Origin: Dysidea avara
Lineage: Eukaryota; Porifera; Demospongiae; Dictyoceratida; Dysideidae
Assembly (NCBI RefSeq): GCF_963678975.1
Contig: NC_089281.1
Span: 7,899,277-7,963,276 of the forward strand
Direction of reading: 5' to 3'
Length of the DNA: 64,000 nt
Each line of letters begins with the position of its first letter. Within the stretch, counting starts at the first letter, position 1. A program made the position numbers and the translations under genes. A model generated the notes under the pieces. That model had not been told where the DNA came from. It did no database searches and worked only from the letters and a program-made list of their open reading frames with translations. Of the stretch, positions 1 through 10,664 are shown in pieces.

Positions 1-101
1 TTTCAAGTCACCACATTATACACGTACCAGTCAACAATGCTTCATAGTGCCCATCAGTAAACCTGAAGAAAAGTTACGAAAAATAAAAATTCACATAAGT
101 A

Positions 102-277
102 CAATGAAACCTCATTAATATGGCAGGCTGTGGGACCAAAAAATTTGGCCTGAATAACAAGGTGGCCTTATTAATGAGGTCATAAGTAATGCTTAGCTAT
201 ATTTGGGACCTACTAGAGGTGGCCAATATAATGAGGTGGTCTTATTAAAGAGGTGGCCACTAAGTGAGGTTTCACTG
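102..277. mobile_element. pogo/Tigger-like MITE (non-autonomous)
   Basis: The ends are inverted: the left end reads CAATGAAACCTC and the right end reads GAGGTTTCACTG. Both are flanked by TA (100-101 and 278-279), the target duplication of Tc1/mariner/pogo elements. The interior repeats the words 'ggtggcc' and 'aatgaggt' and has no coding capacity. A second, diverged piece with the same right end (ttttcactgta) lies at about 1021-1110. Family assignment rests on the end sequence and the TA only. Confidence 0.6.
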
Positions 278-285
278 TACATATA

Positions 286-1742
286 GTTCACAATATTGTG
301 AACAATATTAATGGTTAACAATATACACTGAAACCTGCAGGTCACTTCTTGTGGAAGATTGCTCTCTACACAAAATGACACATTCAGAGATTGTATTTAG
401 ATGGATGATACAGTAACGCATTGTGACTTCAATACTCGTGATGTGTCACTGCTAGGCAGCAACCATATACACGGCACTGCCACATCGCACTTGCTCGCAC
501 ACACAATTTTGCTAACGATTTTACAAATTGATAATTAAGGGGTGTGGCAACTAGCTGTTTCCCTTCTGTACAAGTGGCCACCAAGACAGGTCCACTGTGG
601 ATGAAAGCCAGGCATTAGATATTTGGTATTTCATGTGTTGAAGACATTCCAGGGCTTCTGGTAGTCTCAAATCTCACCACAGTTTAACTCAGGCAGTGTT
701 GTGGTCACCACTAAACTACTGGAATGCTGTGTTATGTTCATCTTATGCTTGGCTACTATATTGTAGAACTGAAATGGATACTCTGAAAAATATATCCTAT
801 GGATAATGACTTCATCACTTTCTTCATCAGGAGCTTATAAGGACCAACAGTGAAACTTTTTACACTTGGGGCTGACAGTCAACTGCCTATGTCTGAAGCA
901 GTGCTTTTGGTGCTCTAACAGATTGGCTGCCCCCTTGCTGCCAGCACTCACTGTCTCATACGCTGTCATACACTAAATCCATCTCTATAGCCAGTTAGAA
1001 CAGCATGCTTCTTACCTTTTTTTAAGGCCGCATAATGCAGCCACCTCTTTAAAAGGCAAGGTTAGAAAATTTTGTCCCTACGGCCTGAATAATGACCAGT
1101 TTTCACTGTACTATTAGTGATTAGTGATCATGGGGGATTATTTATTAAGATACTAAGATATACAAACGCTACAACCTCTAAATATAGCAGTAAATTTTTT
1201 ACCCTGGTCCAATGTCTCATAATAATCGTGACTTCGTGAGAGACTCTACTGTGACAAATACATGTTTATCATGATATGTGCTAATCGCCTTTTTACAATT
1301 AAGTTTTACAACACAAATACATGTATAGTTAAACTCACCAATTGCGACTAAATCCCTTCAACACGAAAAGACAAATAATGAGACAACCTTGGAGACAACA
1401 GCCACACAAGCCTATTCTGGTGCGTTTATTTAGTAGTAATATAAATTTTAAAGGCGTTTATTTACAACAGGACATAATTACGCGCCCCTCTATTGTCTCT
1501 GTACATACTTGCCTTTTCTTTACTATTCTCATTTCATTTCACAAGATCTCTTGGCAGGGGCGTAGCTTCTTCACTTGAATTAGTCAATGCTTGAAGTAGA
1601 TCGAGATACTCTAATAAAACAGTCACATTTCTACAAGTGCCATATTTTTATATTGTAAAGTCTGTAAGTAGCTAGTAATTTAAACTATACAATCCGATGC
1701 TAAGCAGAAGTTGTAACTATGCTAAATATTGATTGCTGTGTT
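286..1742. other. Non-coding interval, no gene recognised
   Basis: No convincing open frame or splice pattern was seen. It contains a degraded pogo-MITE-like fragment near 1021-1110 and one copy of the dispersed CTCTATTAGAG motif (minus orientation) at 1599-1626. Confidence 0.4.
1599..1626 (-). repeat. Dispersed CTCTATTAGAG motif, stand-alone copy
   Basis: On the minus strand this reads GTGACTGTTTTATTAGAGTA followed by TCTCGATC, and no MITE ends were found around it. Other copies lie at 1966-1993, 2115-2140, 2311-2338, 16327-16346, 24010-24035, 27205-27234, 30594-30624, 54043-54064, 59417-59440, 60320-60346, 62226-62246 and 62414-62440. Confidence 0.7.
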
Positions 1743-1819
1743 CAGCGGTGGAGCAAGTAGTTGATATGAGGGGGGCTGGGCTGACCCAGACTTATTTCTA
1801 TAGTTTAGTAAGGTGAGAC

Positions 1820-1857
<38 letters not shown>

Positions 1858-2093
1858 TCGCAACCAACTGACAAGAGCTTCCACCTCACCAGCTACCATT
1901 TCTAGCTGATAAACTACATAAAAATCCTTACATAGCTCGCTACACACTGAATACTTTATTAGAGTGACTGCTCTATTAGAGTATCTCGATCTTTATCACG
2001 GTTTTCAGCCCCACTCCAAGAAAGATAATTTCGGTGTGATATCATTCTGAGGGGGGGCTAAGCCCCCCCCCCCCCCCCTTTCCGCCGCCTATG
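1743..2093. mobile_element. hAT-type MITE, family A, copy 1
   Basis: The element begins CAGCGGTGGAGCA and ends TCCGCCGCCTATG. It is flanked on both sides by a perfect 8-bp direct repeat GCTGTGTT (1735-1742 and 2094-2101), the target-duplication length typical of hAT transposons. Inside are a poly-A run (about 1820-1855), a poly-C run (about 2061-2078) and one copy of the dispersed CTCTATTAGAG motif (1966-1993). Related elements sit at 16124-16412 and 60123-60443. It has no coding capacity. Only the superfamily is inferred; an active partner was not identified. Confidence 0.8.
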
Positions 2094-2310
2094 GCTGTGT
2101 TACAGCTGTTTTGTGACTGCTCTAATAGAGTATCTTGATCGTTTCAATGCAGTACAAGATGAAAGGCAAAGTGTTGTTAAGGGTTTACTAGTTAAAATGG
2201 GTGTTAGTTGACTGCAGTTGCATGCCACTAACAGGGCCGTCCAGAGAAATTAGAGGGCCCAGGGAAAAGAGTTAAAGAGGGGCCCAGGGGCAAGGAAGGG
2301 TCTAGATCCT

Positions 2311-2338
2311 GACTGCTCTATTAGAGTATATCGATCTT
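2311..2338 (+). repeat. Dispersed CTCTATTAGAG motif, stand-alone copy
   Basis: It reads GACTGCTCTATTAGAGTATA then TCGATCTT, and lies outside the MITE that ends at 2093. Another copy at 2115-2140 also lies just beyond that MITE, so the motif is not confined to element interiors. Confidence 0.7.
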
Positions 2339-2554
2339 TCTTTAAACAGGTATTCAAGTGGCCCCTTTCAGGCTGTGGTAGGGGGAAAAATACCCCAGTT
2401 ACCCCCAATGTGGGCGGCCCTGGCCACTAAAATTACAGTTATATTTTAATATTCTGTCACTGTAATCTGGGGTTTCTGTCAAAACCATGGAAACTACTGA
2501 CTCACCTACTGTTATCAACAGTGCATTGCTTATTCTAACAAAAAGTATTGAAAT

Positions 2555-3169
2555 CCCATCCAAAAACAGCTTATAGCTGTAAAAAAAGTGCGCGTCCAAG
2601 TAAAGCAGAGTTAACTGCGACAAAAAGTAATGATATCATAATGCGGCCATGTGCGAGGTGTGCAAGTTGTAATATTAGCTAATCAGATAATACAATGTTA
2701 TTGTTAAAGTGTTAATGAGAACTATGTGATGCTGCTAGTTTTGAAGTGTGTGAGCATCTTCATAAATGCCACATAAATTTAATTCTCAATAAAGCAATGT
2801 GTATAGATTCTCTGATAGTAATAAATAGTTTGAGTTTGGCCGCCTTTCCTGTATACAGCAATGCTACGAACAAAGGAAAGGTGGCCAAACTCAAACTATT
2901 TATTACTATCAGAGAATCTATACACATTGCTTTATTGAGAATTAAATTTATGTGGCATTTATGAAGATGCTCACACACTTCAAAACTAGCAGCATCACAT
3001 AGTTCTCATTAACACTTTAACAATAACATTGTATTATCTGATTAGCTAATATTACAACTTGCACACCTCGCACATGGCCGCATTATGATATCATTACTTT
3101 TTGTCGCAGTTAACTCTGCTTTACTTGGACGCGCACTTTTTTTACAGCTATAAGCTGTTTTTGGATGGG
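2555..3169. repeat. 615-bp near-perfect palindrome (foldback element)
   Basis: Two arms of about 296 bp (2555-2850 and 2874-3169) are inverted copies of each other around a 23-nt loop. Frames read from both arms are identical apart from one residue (Ala/Thr), caused by a single base difference near the loop. Outside the arms the flanks share nothing. No target duplication could be fixed and no protein is encoded; the mirrored open frames in the arms are by-products of symmetry. It may be a young foldback transposon or an inverted local duplication. An assembly artefact of hairpin type cannot be excluded. Confidence 0.9.
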
Positions 3170-3978
3170 TCCCATTTTGAGTTGTACCTCCACTTTGCAA
3201 CATATTCAAGAAATTACCACCCTTTTAATCTCCAACCACTGTCATCAACCAAGACCTCACCAGGCTTTGTTTTTCTCATCTATGATTTTGCCTTGGAATA
3301 ATTCATATCAAGTAATTAAATCTATAATTCACCTTATTGTGTAATTGTACTAATTTTATTGATTGTCTGTATGGTTTCTTCATTTTCCTTTGAAGTAGGG
3401 CCCAAACGAACTTGGATTGTCAGGGTTCGAACATTCATCAACTAAAGTTCACGAATCTTTCGAACTTTTAAATGGAGCTGATTCCTGTTTATAAATTATA
3501 AATCACAGCATATCAAATGTTAAATGCATGTCTCACAAGTTTGCAACACACACATGCAGTTGTACTGACTCAACAGTGTCACTGAGAAAACTTGAAATTG
3601 ATACCACAAGTAAAAATGTTTGTGATTACTAGGTTTTAAATACATTTTCAGTGTTGGGTGTAACGCGTTACGTAATATTATTACTTTTGTGGTAACAAAG
3701 TAATATAACGAAATATGCTATGAAAACAGGTAATATAATGCACTTACAAACGTAACATGTAACCTGAGTAATACAATTACTGTAACGAGTCTAATATGAC
3801 GTAATATTATTACTAAAAGTAACAAAGTTACTAATCTTGTTACTAATCCTCTGAGTAACGCCTAACCACAACGAAGTAACGAGGCCTACTGAATGAAGCT
3901 TATTCACTAGCTTCTTACTTATAACCAAGATTTGCACATTGTCCAACAACGCAATCATGTCACGTGATAAGGTGGTAG

Positions 3979-5760
3979 TTTTTTTTTTTTTTTTTTTTTT
4001 AATGTTATTTAGACAGGGAGACAGCATCAGCAAAAGCTATTTTTCAGCTGTGCCCTGAACAAGCATACAAAAACAATATAGGTACATATATACACACAAT
4101 TAACTAAATATGACTTAAATAAGCTAGCTTAAAGCTATTTAATGAGTTCATCTCGGTGATTGAGGTAGGCAGGCTGTTCCATATAGTTGTGCCACGATAA
4201 TATAGACTTCGTTTGCCATAGTTTAATCGCACAGCAGGTACATACAAACGATGGACATTGCGCCCTGCACGACCTGTGACGGATAAAGCAGATTTGAAGG
4301 TGGAAAGTAAGTAGGAGGGTGATAGCCTTTTTAAGATCTTGTATACTTGTATGGCAATATGAAATCTGCGACGTTCAACTAAAGTAAGATTAAATGCAGA
4401 AGATCTGGCAGAGTCATATGATGAAAACCGTGAATGAAGTCTTTCCAGTCTCTTAAGATGGCCAACATTAGTAGGTACCCATACAACATCACAGTAGTCA
4501 ATTATAGGTAAAACATGGGCCTGATATAATAATTTCAACACAGTAGGAGTGAGTGGCTTAAGGCGATTAATTGAATATAATTTGCCACGAACCCTCCGTA
4601 AAACATACTCCACATGTTGGTGCCAAGTTAAATGTTGGTCAATGTAAACTCCTAAATATCGCACAGTAGAAACCTGTTGTAGTGGTAAACTGTCAAGTGA
4701 TAGGTGTAGGGTTTTCCCAGAAATACGCTGTCGGGTCCCAATGAGCATAGACGAGGACTTTGGAACACTCAGTTTCAACTTGTTGGCAACCAACCATATA
4801 AAAAGTTGTGTAACAGCACACTGTAGAATGCACTCCAATTGTCTGAAGTCACTATGACAATAATGCAGCTCTGTATCATCAGCATATAAATTGACATCAA
4901 CATCAGTAATGGCAGTTGGAAGATCATTAACATAAATGGAAAATAGCAACGGGCCAAGAATAGAGCCTTGAGGCACACCAACTTTAACCTCACCCTTAGC
5001 TGACAAAGTACCATGCAGGGAAACCCGCTGAAATCTGCCATACAAAAAACTTTGCATCCACTTGAGAGCATCTCCCCTAACACCATAGCATGTCAACTTC
5101 TTAAGCAATATCTCATGGTCAACACAGTCAAAAGCTTTAGCTAAATCAAGAAACACTGCACCAACATACTTTCCATCATCTATTGCCTTGAGCCATGAAT
5201 CAGTAACACATAACAAAACATCCTGTGTAGAATGCCCAGGACGAAAACCAGATTGTTCTGTAGAAAGAAGTTTATATTTGAGTAAATGACCAACCATTGC
5301 ATCAAAAACAAGTCGCTCCAAAATCTTTGAAGCAACAGGTAAGACGGAGATAGGCCGAAAATTACTCAAAGAATTGTTTTGTTTGGATTTTTGAACTGGA
5401 GTGACAATAGCAGTTTTCCACAAATCAGGAAAAGTACACGTCAAAATACTCATATTAATTAGTGTAGTTAAAATCACAGCCATACCATAAGGAGCAGCTT
5501 TAACAAACCTTGTTGGTATCTCATCAATCCCTACAGCTTTATGAATATCTAAAGCTTGAATGTGCTGAAAAACATCATCCACATGAACTTCAGATAGAGA
5601 AAAATCTGGTACATCTACACAATCTATATAAGACAATGGAGAAATAGAGGAAGATGGCAGGTCAGCAACAGTCTTTTCTGCAACAGTAAGAAAATGTTGG
5701 TTAATTGTATCACATGAAACATCAAGGTTAGTGACATGTGTCTTTTGACGGGAAGATAAA
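3979..5760 (-). mobile_element. 5'-truncated non-LTR retrotransposon (LINE)
   Basis: The element is inserted in minus orientation into the hAT element. Its poly-A tail appears as T's at 3979-4000, and its 5' limit is at about 5760, where the hAT sequence resumes with AGTTTCACACGTGACAG. AGTTT is present at both junctions and is the likely short target duplication. Only the distal part of the reverse transcriptase ORF survives; the upstream endonuclease is gone, as expected from incomplete target-primed reverse transcription. Two other LINE 3' fragments in the window (53060-53480 and 54447-54790) have similar C-terminal signatures. Confidence 0.9.
4104..5760 (-). CDS. LINE reverse transcriptase, N-terminally truncated
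   Basis: About 550 codons are open and end in a normal stop. The apparent start is a GTG lying in the flanking hAT sequence, so it is not a real initiation codon. In order the translation shows the RT fingers region (FRPISVLPVASKILERLV), SGFRPGHSTQD, motif A (VFLDLAKAFDCVDHEIL, about residue 210), motif B (GVPQGSILGPLLF), the catalytic YADD at residues 295-298, and the C-terminal IWNSLPTSI signature shared by CR1/Jockey/Rex-like LINEs. The AP endonuclease domain is absent. It makes cDNA from its own RNA in target-primed integration; with its 5' half missing this copy cannot act alone. The lack of internal stops suggests recent insertion. Confidence 0.9.
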
Positions 5761-6705
5761 AGTTTCACACGTGACAGCTTAAGGCTGTGGACACAAAGTA
5801 ATATAATATGTAATATTATTACAGTTACTTTATTTTATGGGTAATATGTAACTGTAACTAAATAGTTCTGTTGCAAGTAATATGTAACTAGTTACTTTTA
5901 CAATGTAACTAGTTACTTTTACAATGTAACTAGTTACTTTTACAAAGTAACTTGCCCAACACTGTATATTTTACTACTGCTGTATATTTTACTACTGCTA
6001 TACAGTTGAGACAAGTGATGGCACCACGTAGAAACCTTAAAACCTCATAGAGGCATGGCCTGTGACCACCACTAAACCATCAACACATAACTTCATTAAA
6101 TGCCTAATACAATATGTCTGGCCTCCCCCACATCATTATGCAACAAAGCAAAATGGATAGCTTAACTGTATCACTATCTAATTAGTAACTATAGTTCGAA
6201 CTGTTCAACCCACATTCGAATGTTCGTTCTTTCGAACGAACCTTCGAATTCATCAAAGTTCGTTTGGGCCTTACTTTGAAGTTGTACAGTATAGGTAAAT
6301 AAGAATAAATTTTTTCCATCTTATTCTAGGATTTCTATTGACTTAATTATTCGTATACAGGCTCAAAATTGAGAAAATATAAAGAAAGTGAATTAATATA
6401 CAGTCAGTTTGCTTTTGGATATTTATTGTCTCCAATCACAACCAAAATTCCATTAATCTCATCGCAGCTCATCTGAAAGTAATACCACACTCGTATATTC
6501 TGTTTATTAGACTGAATAAAGTCATGATCAACTAGCCTTTTCCTGTCACCAGTAACTTTCTAGTTAATTTCTCGGTGGACATTATGCTCGGAAACTGAAG
6601 AAATTGAGTGGTCTTTTAAACAATTCATCTTGTCAAGATCAGCAGAAACAACTGACATCCAATCAGCTACTGTATTGTAGTTACCTTGGTCATGCAATAA
6701 ATGAA

Positions 6706-7004
6706 TCAAAGAGATCTGCTTGATATATCAGGTATAGGAGAACAATCACTGCATGAGACAGCTATTAATATTTTATTACTATCCCGGCTATTCCATTTTC
6801 CTGGAGGTTCCACTGATAAAATGCAATTCCAGCAACGATAGCCAAGCTGCAAGTTTAAGCGTTCCATTCTGTAGAATAGACCACATCCTGGATTCAACTC
6901 ACTACTGAGATATCTGGCATTAGTCCATTGCACTGTTAATGAATCGTTGGTTTTTACAATATAGCCTCCTTGTGGTATCTGACTAGATGTTTGCTCCTCA
7001 CACA
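6706..7004 (-). CDS. Putative terminal exon of an unrecognised gene
   Basis: The minus-strand frame of about 98 codons is preceded by a good 3' splice site (tttgtgcag) and ends in TGA. It encodes a Cys-, Trp- and Pro-containing segment (for example GYRCWNCILSVEPPGKW) that looks globular rather than repetitive. No start codon belongs to it, so it must be joined to upstream exons at higher coordinates; the frame at 7690-7856 is a candidate. No family was recognised. It could be spurious. Confidence 0.35.
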
Positions 7005-7300
7005 CTGCACAAAATTCCGCTTAGACTGATCATGAGTTGATTCAGCTTGTCACCATAGCTAGTGTTTCCTTTGTAGTGTAGTGTAGCTATACATACTGAT
7101 TTATGCCGTTTAGAAAGGCTGGGCCCCAGACTGTACATTCTAAAGTCAAAGTATAGCTAAAACAACTCACATAGGAGTGACACCCAGGGTAACACTTGTA
7201 AGAAAAGATACTCAAGTAGTCAATCATTCTAATTAGAATGTCAATTTTATATTTCTGGTATACAAATTCTACTGCTTAACTGGTCAAAGTTGTGCCCCCC

Positions 7301-7302
<2 letters not shown>

Positions 7303-7332
<30 letters not shown>
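7303..7332 (+). repeat. (CA)n microsatellite
   Basis: About 15 uninterrupted CA repeats follow a short C tract. Confidence 0.95.
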
Positions 7333-7334
<2 letters not shown>

Positions 7335-7689
7335 TGGCCTGCTTCATACACCATCTTGTGAGCTCTAGATATTTCAGTTGAACATTCATCTCGAGTCCAC
7401 CAGAAATAGTTTATATTACTCATTGCTCCATATCACAGTATACACAACGTAAAGACTAGTAAGCCACTGATCTGTTGGTTTCTGTCACAGATGTCCTTGC
7501 AAGAGGTAACATGCAGCTTCTATATACTCCTTCAGTTTTTCAATGTCATAATATATACTTGGTGTAAAGGGTTATAAGCAATATTACCAGGTTGTGAGTT
7601 GGCTAATGAATGAGAAAAGCAGAAATAGAAATTCTCCAACTTTATACCACCGGTGTACAGCGTGTTGTATGTACGTAGGTATGTATGTA

Positions 7690-7856
7690 AGTAGGTACGT
7701 CTTTTAAAACTTCTTCTTTTACTCCTGCCACAACCACTTGGTGCTATCACCTCATCTGTACATGGTAGTGTGTTTCTGAGGCCAGACTCGCCACACTTAA
7801 TGTTATTAGCTTTGCAACTATACACATTGTTTTCATCAGTAATGATGGTTTTTCTG
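7690..7856 (-). CDS. Putative Cys-rich exon, unrecognised
   Basis: The minus-strand open frame carries spaced cysteines and a basic end (CKANNIKCGESGLRNTLPC, then SGCGRSKRRSFKR). A possible acceptor is ctgtacag just upstream and a possible donor is gtacct after the basic stretch. It may be an upstream exon of the frame at 6706-7004. The support is composition and splice signals only. Confidence 0.25.
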
Positions 7857-7869
7857 TACACTTCAGTTG

Positions 7870-8659
7870 AGCTCAGCTACCTCAGAGACTTTGCAAACTT
7901 TATTGACATTAAATGGCCAGGAATAGGCTCTAGGCTGGTTAAAATATCCTGGCCTCAGTGAATACTCATCTGTGTTTATGTACTTATATAGATGCACTTA
8001 TTATAGTATCTAAATAGTCACAGTAACAAGCCTTCAAAGGAACTGTTACCTCTGCTAATGATAAGTCATAGTGTAATGTATTCTGTGAAATGAGTTAGCT
8101 AATTATTGTGGTAGCCATTACTAACACTTACACCACACGCTACATAGCTACCTGCACATGTTTGCTTACTCAGTGACGTGGTCTTCTAGGAAGATCAATT
8201 ATGGTACATTCAACATTGAAGTCATAATAAAGCTATACTGAATGTTTTAGAGTCAGTGGTCCATGTACTAAACTATGAATCACTATTTTCAGCAAAGTAT
8301 TCAAGACAACAGCTGCTATACCTTGACTTCAAGATCTTCAGGTTTTCCTTGTGTACATAAAGTCATTAGCTATATAATTCATTGCTATAAATCACACCCA
8401 CACATTGTATGGCTTTTATTACTTAATTTAAGGGAACTGATCAAGTGTGACATCACCACTCTAGCTAATATTTATGGGTGCACAAATACTTCTCTTATCA
8501 GTTGTTAAACTGTTACAGACGGCATAAACAGTGCATGTATAGTTAGGGATTGTACCTTAGTACTGTAGTTGTTAGGACAGTTACTCTACTAGTAGAGGAA
8601 CAGTTTGTTGAAGAGATTAAGTTGTAGATCAGTAAGAAAAGATATAGCTAGCTACTAAA
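7870..8659. other. Upstream region of the decarboxylase gene
   Basis: No coding region was recognised. The 5' leader directly before the ATG at 8660 is AT-rich with repeated 'agctagct' words. No confident TATA element was identified. Confidence 0.35.
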
Positions 8660-9973
8660 ATGGGCTGTTGTTGTTGTTGTGCCTTCAGAACAACAGAGAG
8701 CACAGAAACCTGCATAGTAGCCAAGAATGTGTCTCATTTTGTTGGCAAATGGCTGTCTTTTGATCAATCTATTATGAACCAGTGGCTACAACAACAATTT
8801 GAAGAGGTTGACAGAAAAACTTCTCCTGATCCACTAGATCCTAGTGTAGAAAGCTTCAAAAACACTATTGAAAGCAATGCTGAACTTTTGATGTTTTTTA
8901 ATCAAATGTTTACTGAGTCATCAACAAAACAAAAGAGGAAGAATGGAACTCCCCAGGTTAGAAATTACCATGACATGCTAACACTTATCAACCATGTTTT
9001 AAAGAAGTCTCCAGAATTTAATGACAGTACTACACTGGTAACATTTCCCATCACTGTAATACTGACTAAACCAATGGAGACAATTGGTGGGTATGCGGCT
9101 TTCTTAAACCCTAACGTAAACAGCCATATCAAAGACATCTTAAACACATGGGGAAGATATTTACAATCACCAGCATCTTGTTACATTTTGAATACGGATA
9201 AATGGCTTAGCGCTAAAGCTTTGGAGAAAATGGGAGGAAATTTTGAAGATGACTTTGTTTGTGACCCTAGCAAGCCGCATTATGGATTTACCTCTTGGGA
9301 TGATTTCTTCACCAGACAATTTCGACCAAATGTTCGTCCTGTTGCCTCTCCGGATGATAATAAAGTTATTGCCAATGCATGTGAATCAAATCCATTTAGG
9401 GTTGAGAAGAATGTTACAAAACAGGGAAAATTTTGGATAAAAGGCCAACCATACAATATAAAATTTTTGTTAGCAGACGATCCACTTGTTGACAGCTTTG
9501 TAGGAGGTACTGTGTACCAAGGTCTTCTGAGAGTCTTTTATTATCACCGATGGCACAGCCCTGTAGATGGCAAAATTGTCAAAGCATTTGTTGCAGACGG
9601 CACTTATTATTCTTGTCCTCTGTCAAATGGTGGCAATGAGTACTCTGTTGTTTCTGACAATTTCCAAGGTTACCTTGCAGAAGTCGCAACAAGGGCCATA
9701 ATATTCATTGAAGCAGACAATCCTTATATAGGCTTGATGTGTTTCATTGCTGTTGGCATGCAAGAAGTATCGTCTTGTGAGATAACAGTCGAAGAAGGAC
9801 AGAAGGTGAAGAAAGGTCAGCAGCTGGGAACATTTCACTTTGGAGGTTCTTCCCATTGTCTGGTTTTTCGACCTGGTGTAGAACTTGTGTTTGACTTTCA
9901 TGGCTATAAACCAGGCCAAATTACTACAAGTGGAATAAAGATTAACTCCAGAATTGCTACTGTACCAAAGTGA
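8660..9973 (+). CDS. Phosphatidylserine decarboxylase-family protein (PsiD-like), intronless
   Basis: The 437-residue protein is read from a single exon. The N terminus is MGCCCCC, a cysteine run after Gly2 that suggests lipidation (palmitoylation, perhaps myristoylation) and membrane association. Residues about 30-190 resemble the N-terminal PSDC-type domain of longer family members. The catalytic part follows: WDDFFTRQFRPNVRPVAS (about 205-222), then NACES where canonical enzymes carry PADG, then HRWHSPVDGKI with His296/His299. The self-cleavage site is GGSS at 395-398, in place of LGST. Known family chemistry is autocleavage giving an N-terminal pyruvoyl group used for decarboxylation. The NACES/GGSS pattern and extra N-terminal domain resemble the branch that includes fungal tryptophan decarboxylase PsiD more than mitochondrial PISD, so the substrate may be an aromatic amino acid rather than phosphatidylserine (inference). 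It stands out as intronless among intron-containing genes, consistent with horizontal transfer or retroposition. The frame is intact. Confidence 0.85.
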   Translation: MGCCCCCAFRTTESTETCIVAKNVSHFVGKWLSFDQSIMNQWLQQQFEEVDRKTSPDPLDPSVESFKNTIESNAELLMFFNQMFTESSTKQKRKNGTPQVRNYHDMLTLINHVLKKSPEFNDSTTLVTFPITVILTKPMETIGGYAAFLNPNVNSHIKDILNTWGRYLQSPASCYILNTDKWLSAKALEKMGGNFEDDFVCDPSKPHYGFTSWDDFFTRQFRPNVRPVASPDDNKVIANACESNPFRVEKNVTKQGKFWIKGQPYNIKFLLADDPLVDSFVGGTVYQGLLRVFYYHRWHSPVDGKIVKAFVADGTYYSCPLSNGGNEYSVVSDNFQGYLAEVATRAIIFIEADNPYIGLMCFIAVGMQEVSSCEITVEEGQKVKKGQQLGTFHFGGSSHCLVFRPGVELVFDFHGYKPGQITTSGIKINSRIATVPK

Positions 9974-10586
9974 CACATACATATACATGTATCAAATAAC
10001 ATTCATGATTTATTATGTTGGTTCATGATGTCATCTGTTATAATAGTCACTAAATATAATAGGTGGCTATGCATGTGATATCAGGCCACATCAATAACAA
10101 ATTACCCATGTTTTTCATTGAATGTGATATTCTAAGAAAGTATATACATAGCACAGCAGACTGTACATCTAGTAACTACCCCCAGGATATACAAGTAGTT
10201 TTTATCACTGCATGATTTCAGGCTAGGAACTGATTATGTGATGTCACTAGCTATACCTTATACTTTTGTCAGTTGTTCTATACCAGGGATGAGTTCAGGA
10301 GCTAGAACAGGCAGCTGCATATATGCACAGGAAGTAAATTTGGGGACTGGGGACTATACAATACACATGAAGTTATTAGGTTGATACCAATGTAAATTTT
10401 AGTGATTTGGCTAGGTGATTATAATTATTCACACAGGTATTGCAATGGCCTTATATAGAGTACCCAACTGCTGCTAGTGTCTCCATTAAATTATGTTTGT
10501 TGGAGGATATTCCACAGGCTAAACTAAGAGGGAAAGATTTCACCCATAAGCAGTAGCTTGTTTTATGGTCTTGCCAGCCAGACTGT
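9974..10586. other. Intergenic DNA, nothing recognised
   Basis: This is the 3' flank of the decarboxylase gene. AT-rich; no clear open frame or inverted repeat was seen. Confidence 0.35.
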
Positions 10587-10664
10587 CAGTGTTGGGAGTA
10601 ACGTGTTATGTAATATTGTGGTAACTAAGTTACGCTATAAAAACAGGTAATTAACATAGTGCAC

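Larger units (their letters stand above)
3649..5964. mobile_element. hAT-type non-autonomous element, copy 1, split by a LINE
   Basis: It starts CAGTGTTGGGTGTAACGCG and ends TTGCCCAACACTG. Flanking 8-mers are TACATTTT (3641-3648) and TATATTTT (5965-5972), 7 of 8 matching. The body is built of GTAAC/GTTAC and TAATATTA words. The second copy at 10587-16123 preserves the LINE-free sequence across position 3979/5760, which proves that the LINE is an insertion. No transposase is encoded. Confidence 0.8.
3395..6274. mobile_element. Outer TIR element hosting a hAT element and a LINE
   Basis: The left end GTAGGGCCCAAACGAACTT matches in inverse the right end AAGTTCGTTTGGGCCTTAC. TTTGAA lies directly outside both ends (3389-3394 and 6275-6280). 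The subterminal DNA is rich in TTCGAA/GTTCGAA words in both arms. Its own interior is short (3414-3648 and 5973-6255); the rest is later insertions. Non-autonomous, superfamily unassigned. Confidence 0.75.

Noticed and set aside
2746-2978. Two overlapping opposite-strand frames with almost the same protein
   Set aside because: They are mirror images produced by the palindrome's symmetry; neither has coding features.
8965-9147. Minus-strand frames across the decarboxylase gene
   Set aside because: They are antisense shadows of a clearly coding plus-strand exon.
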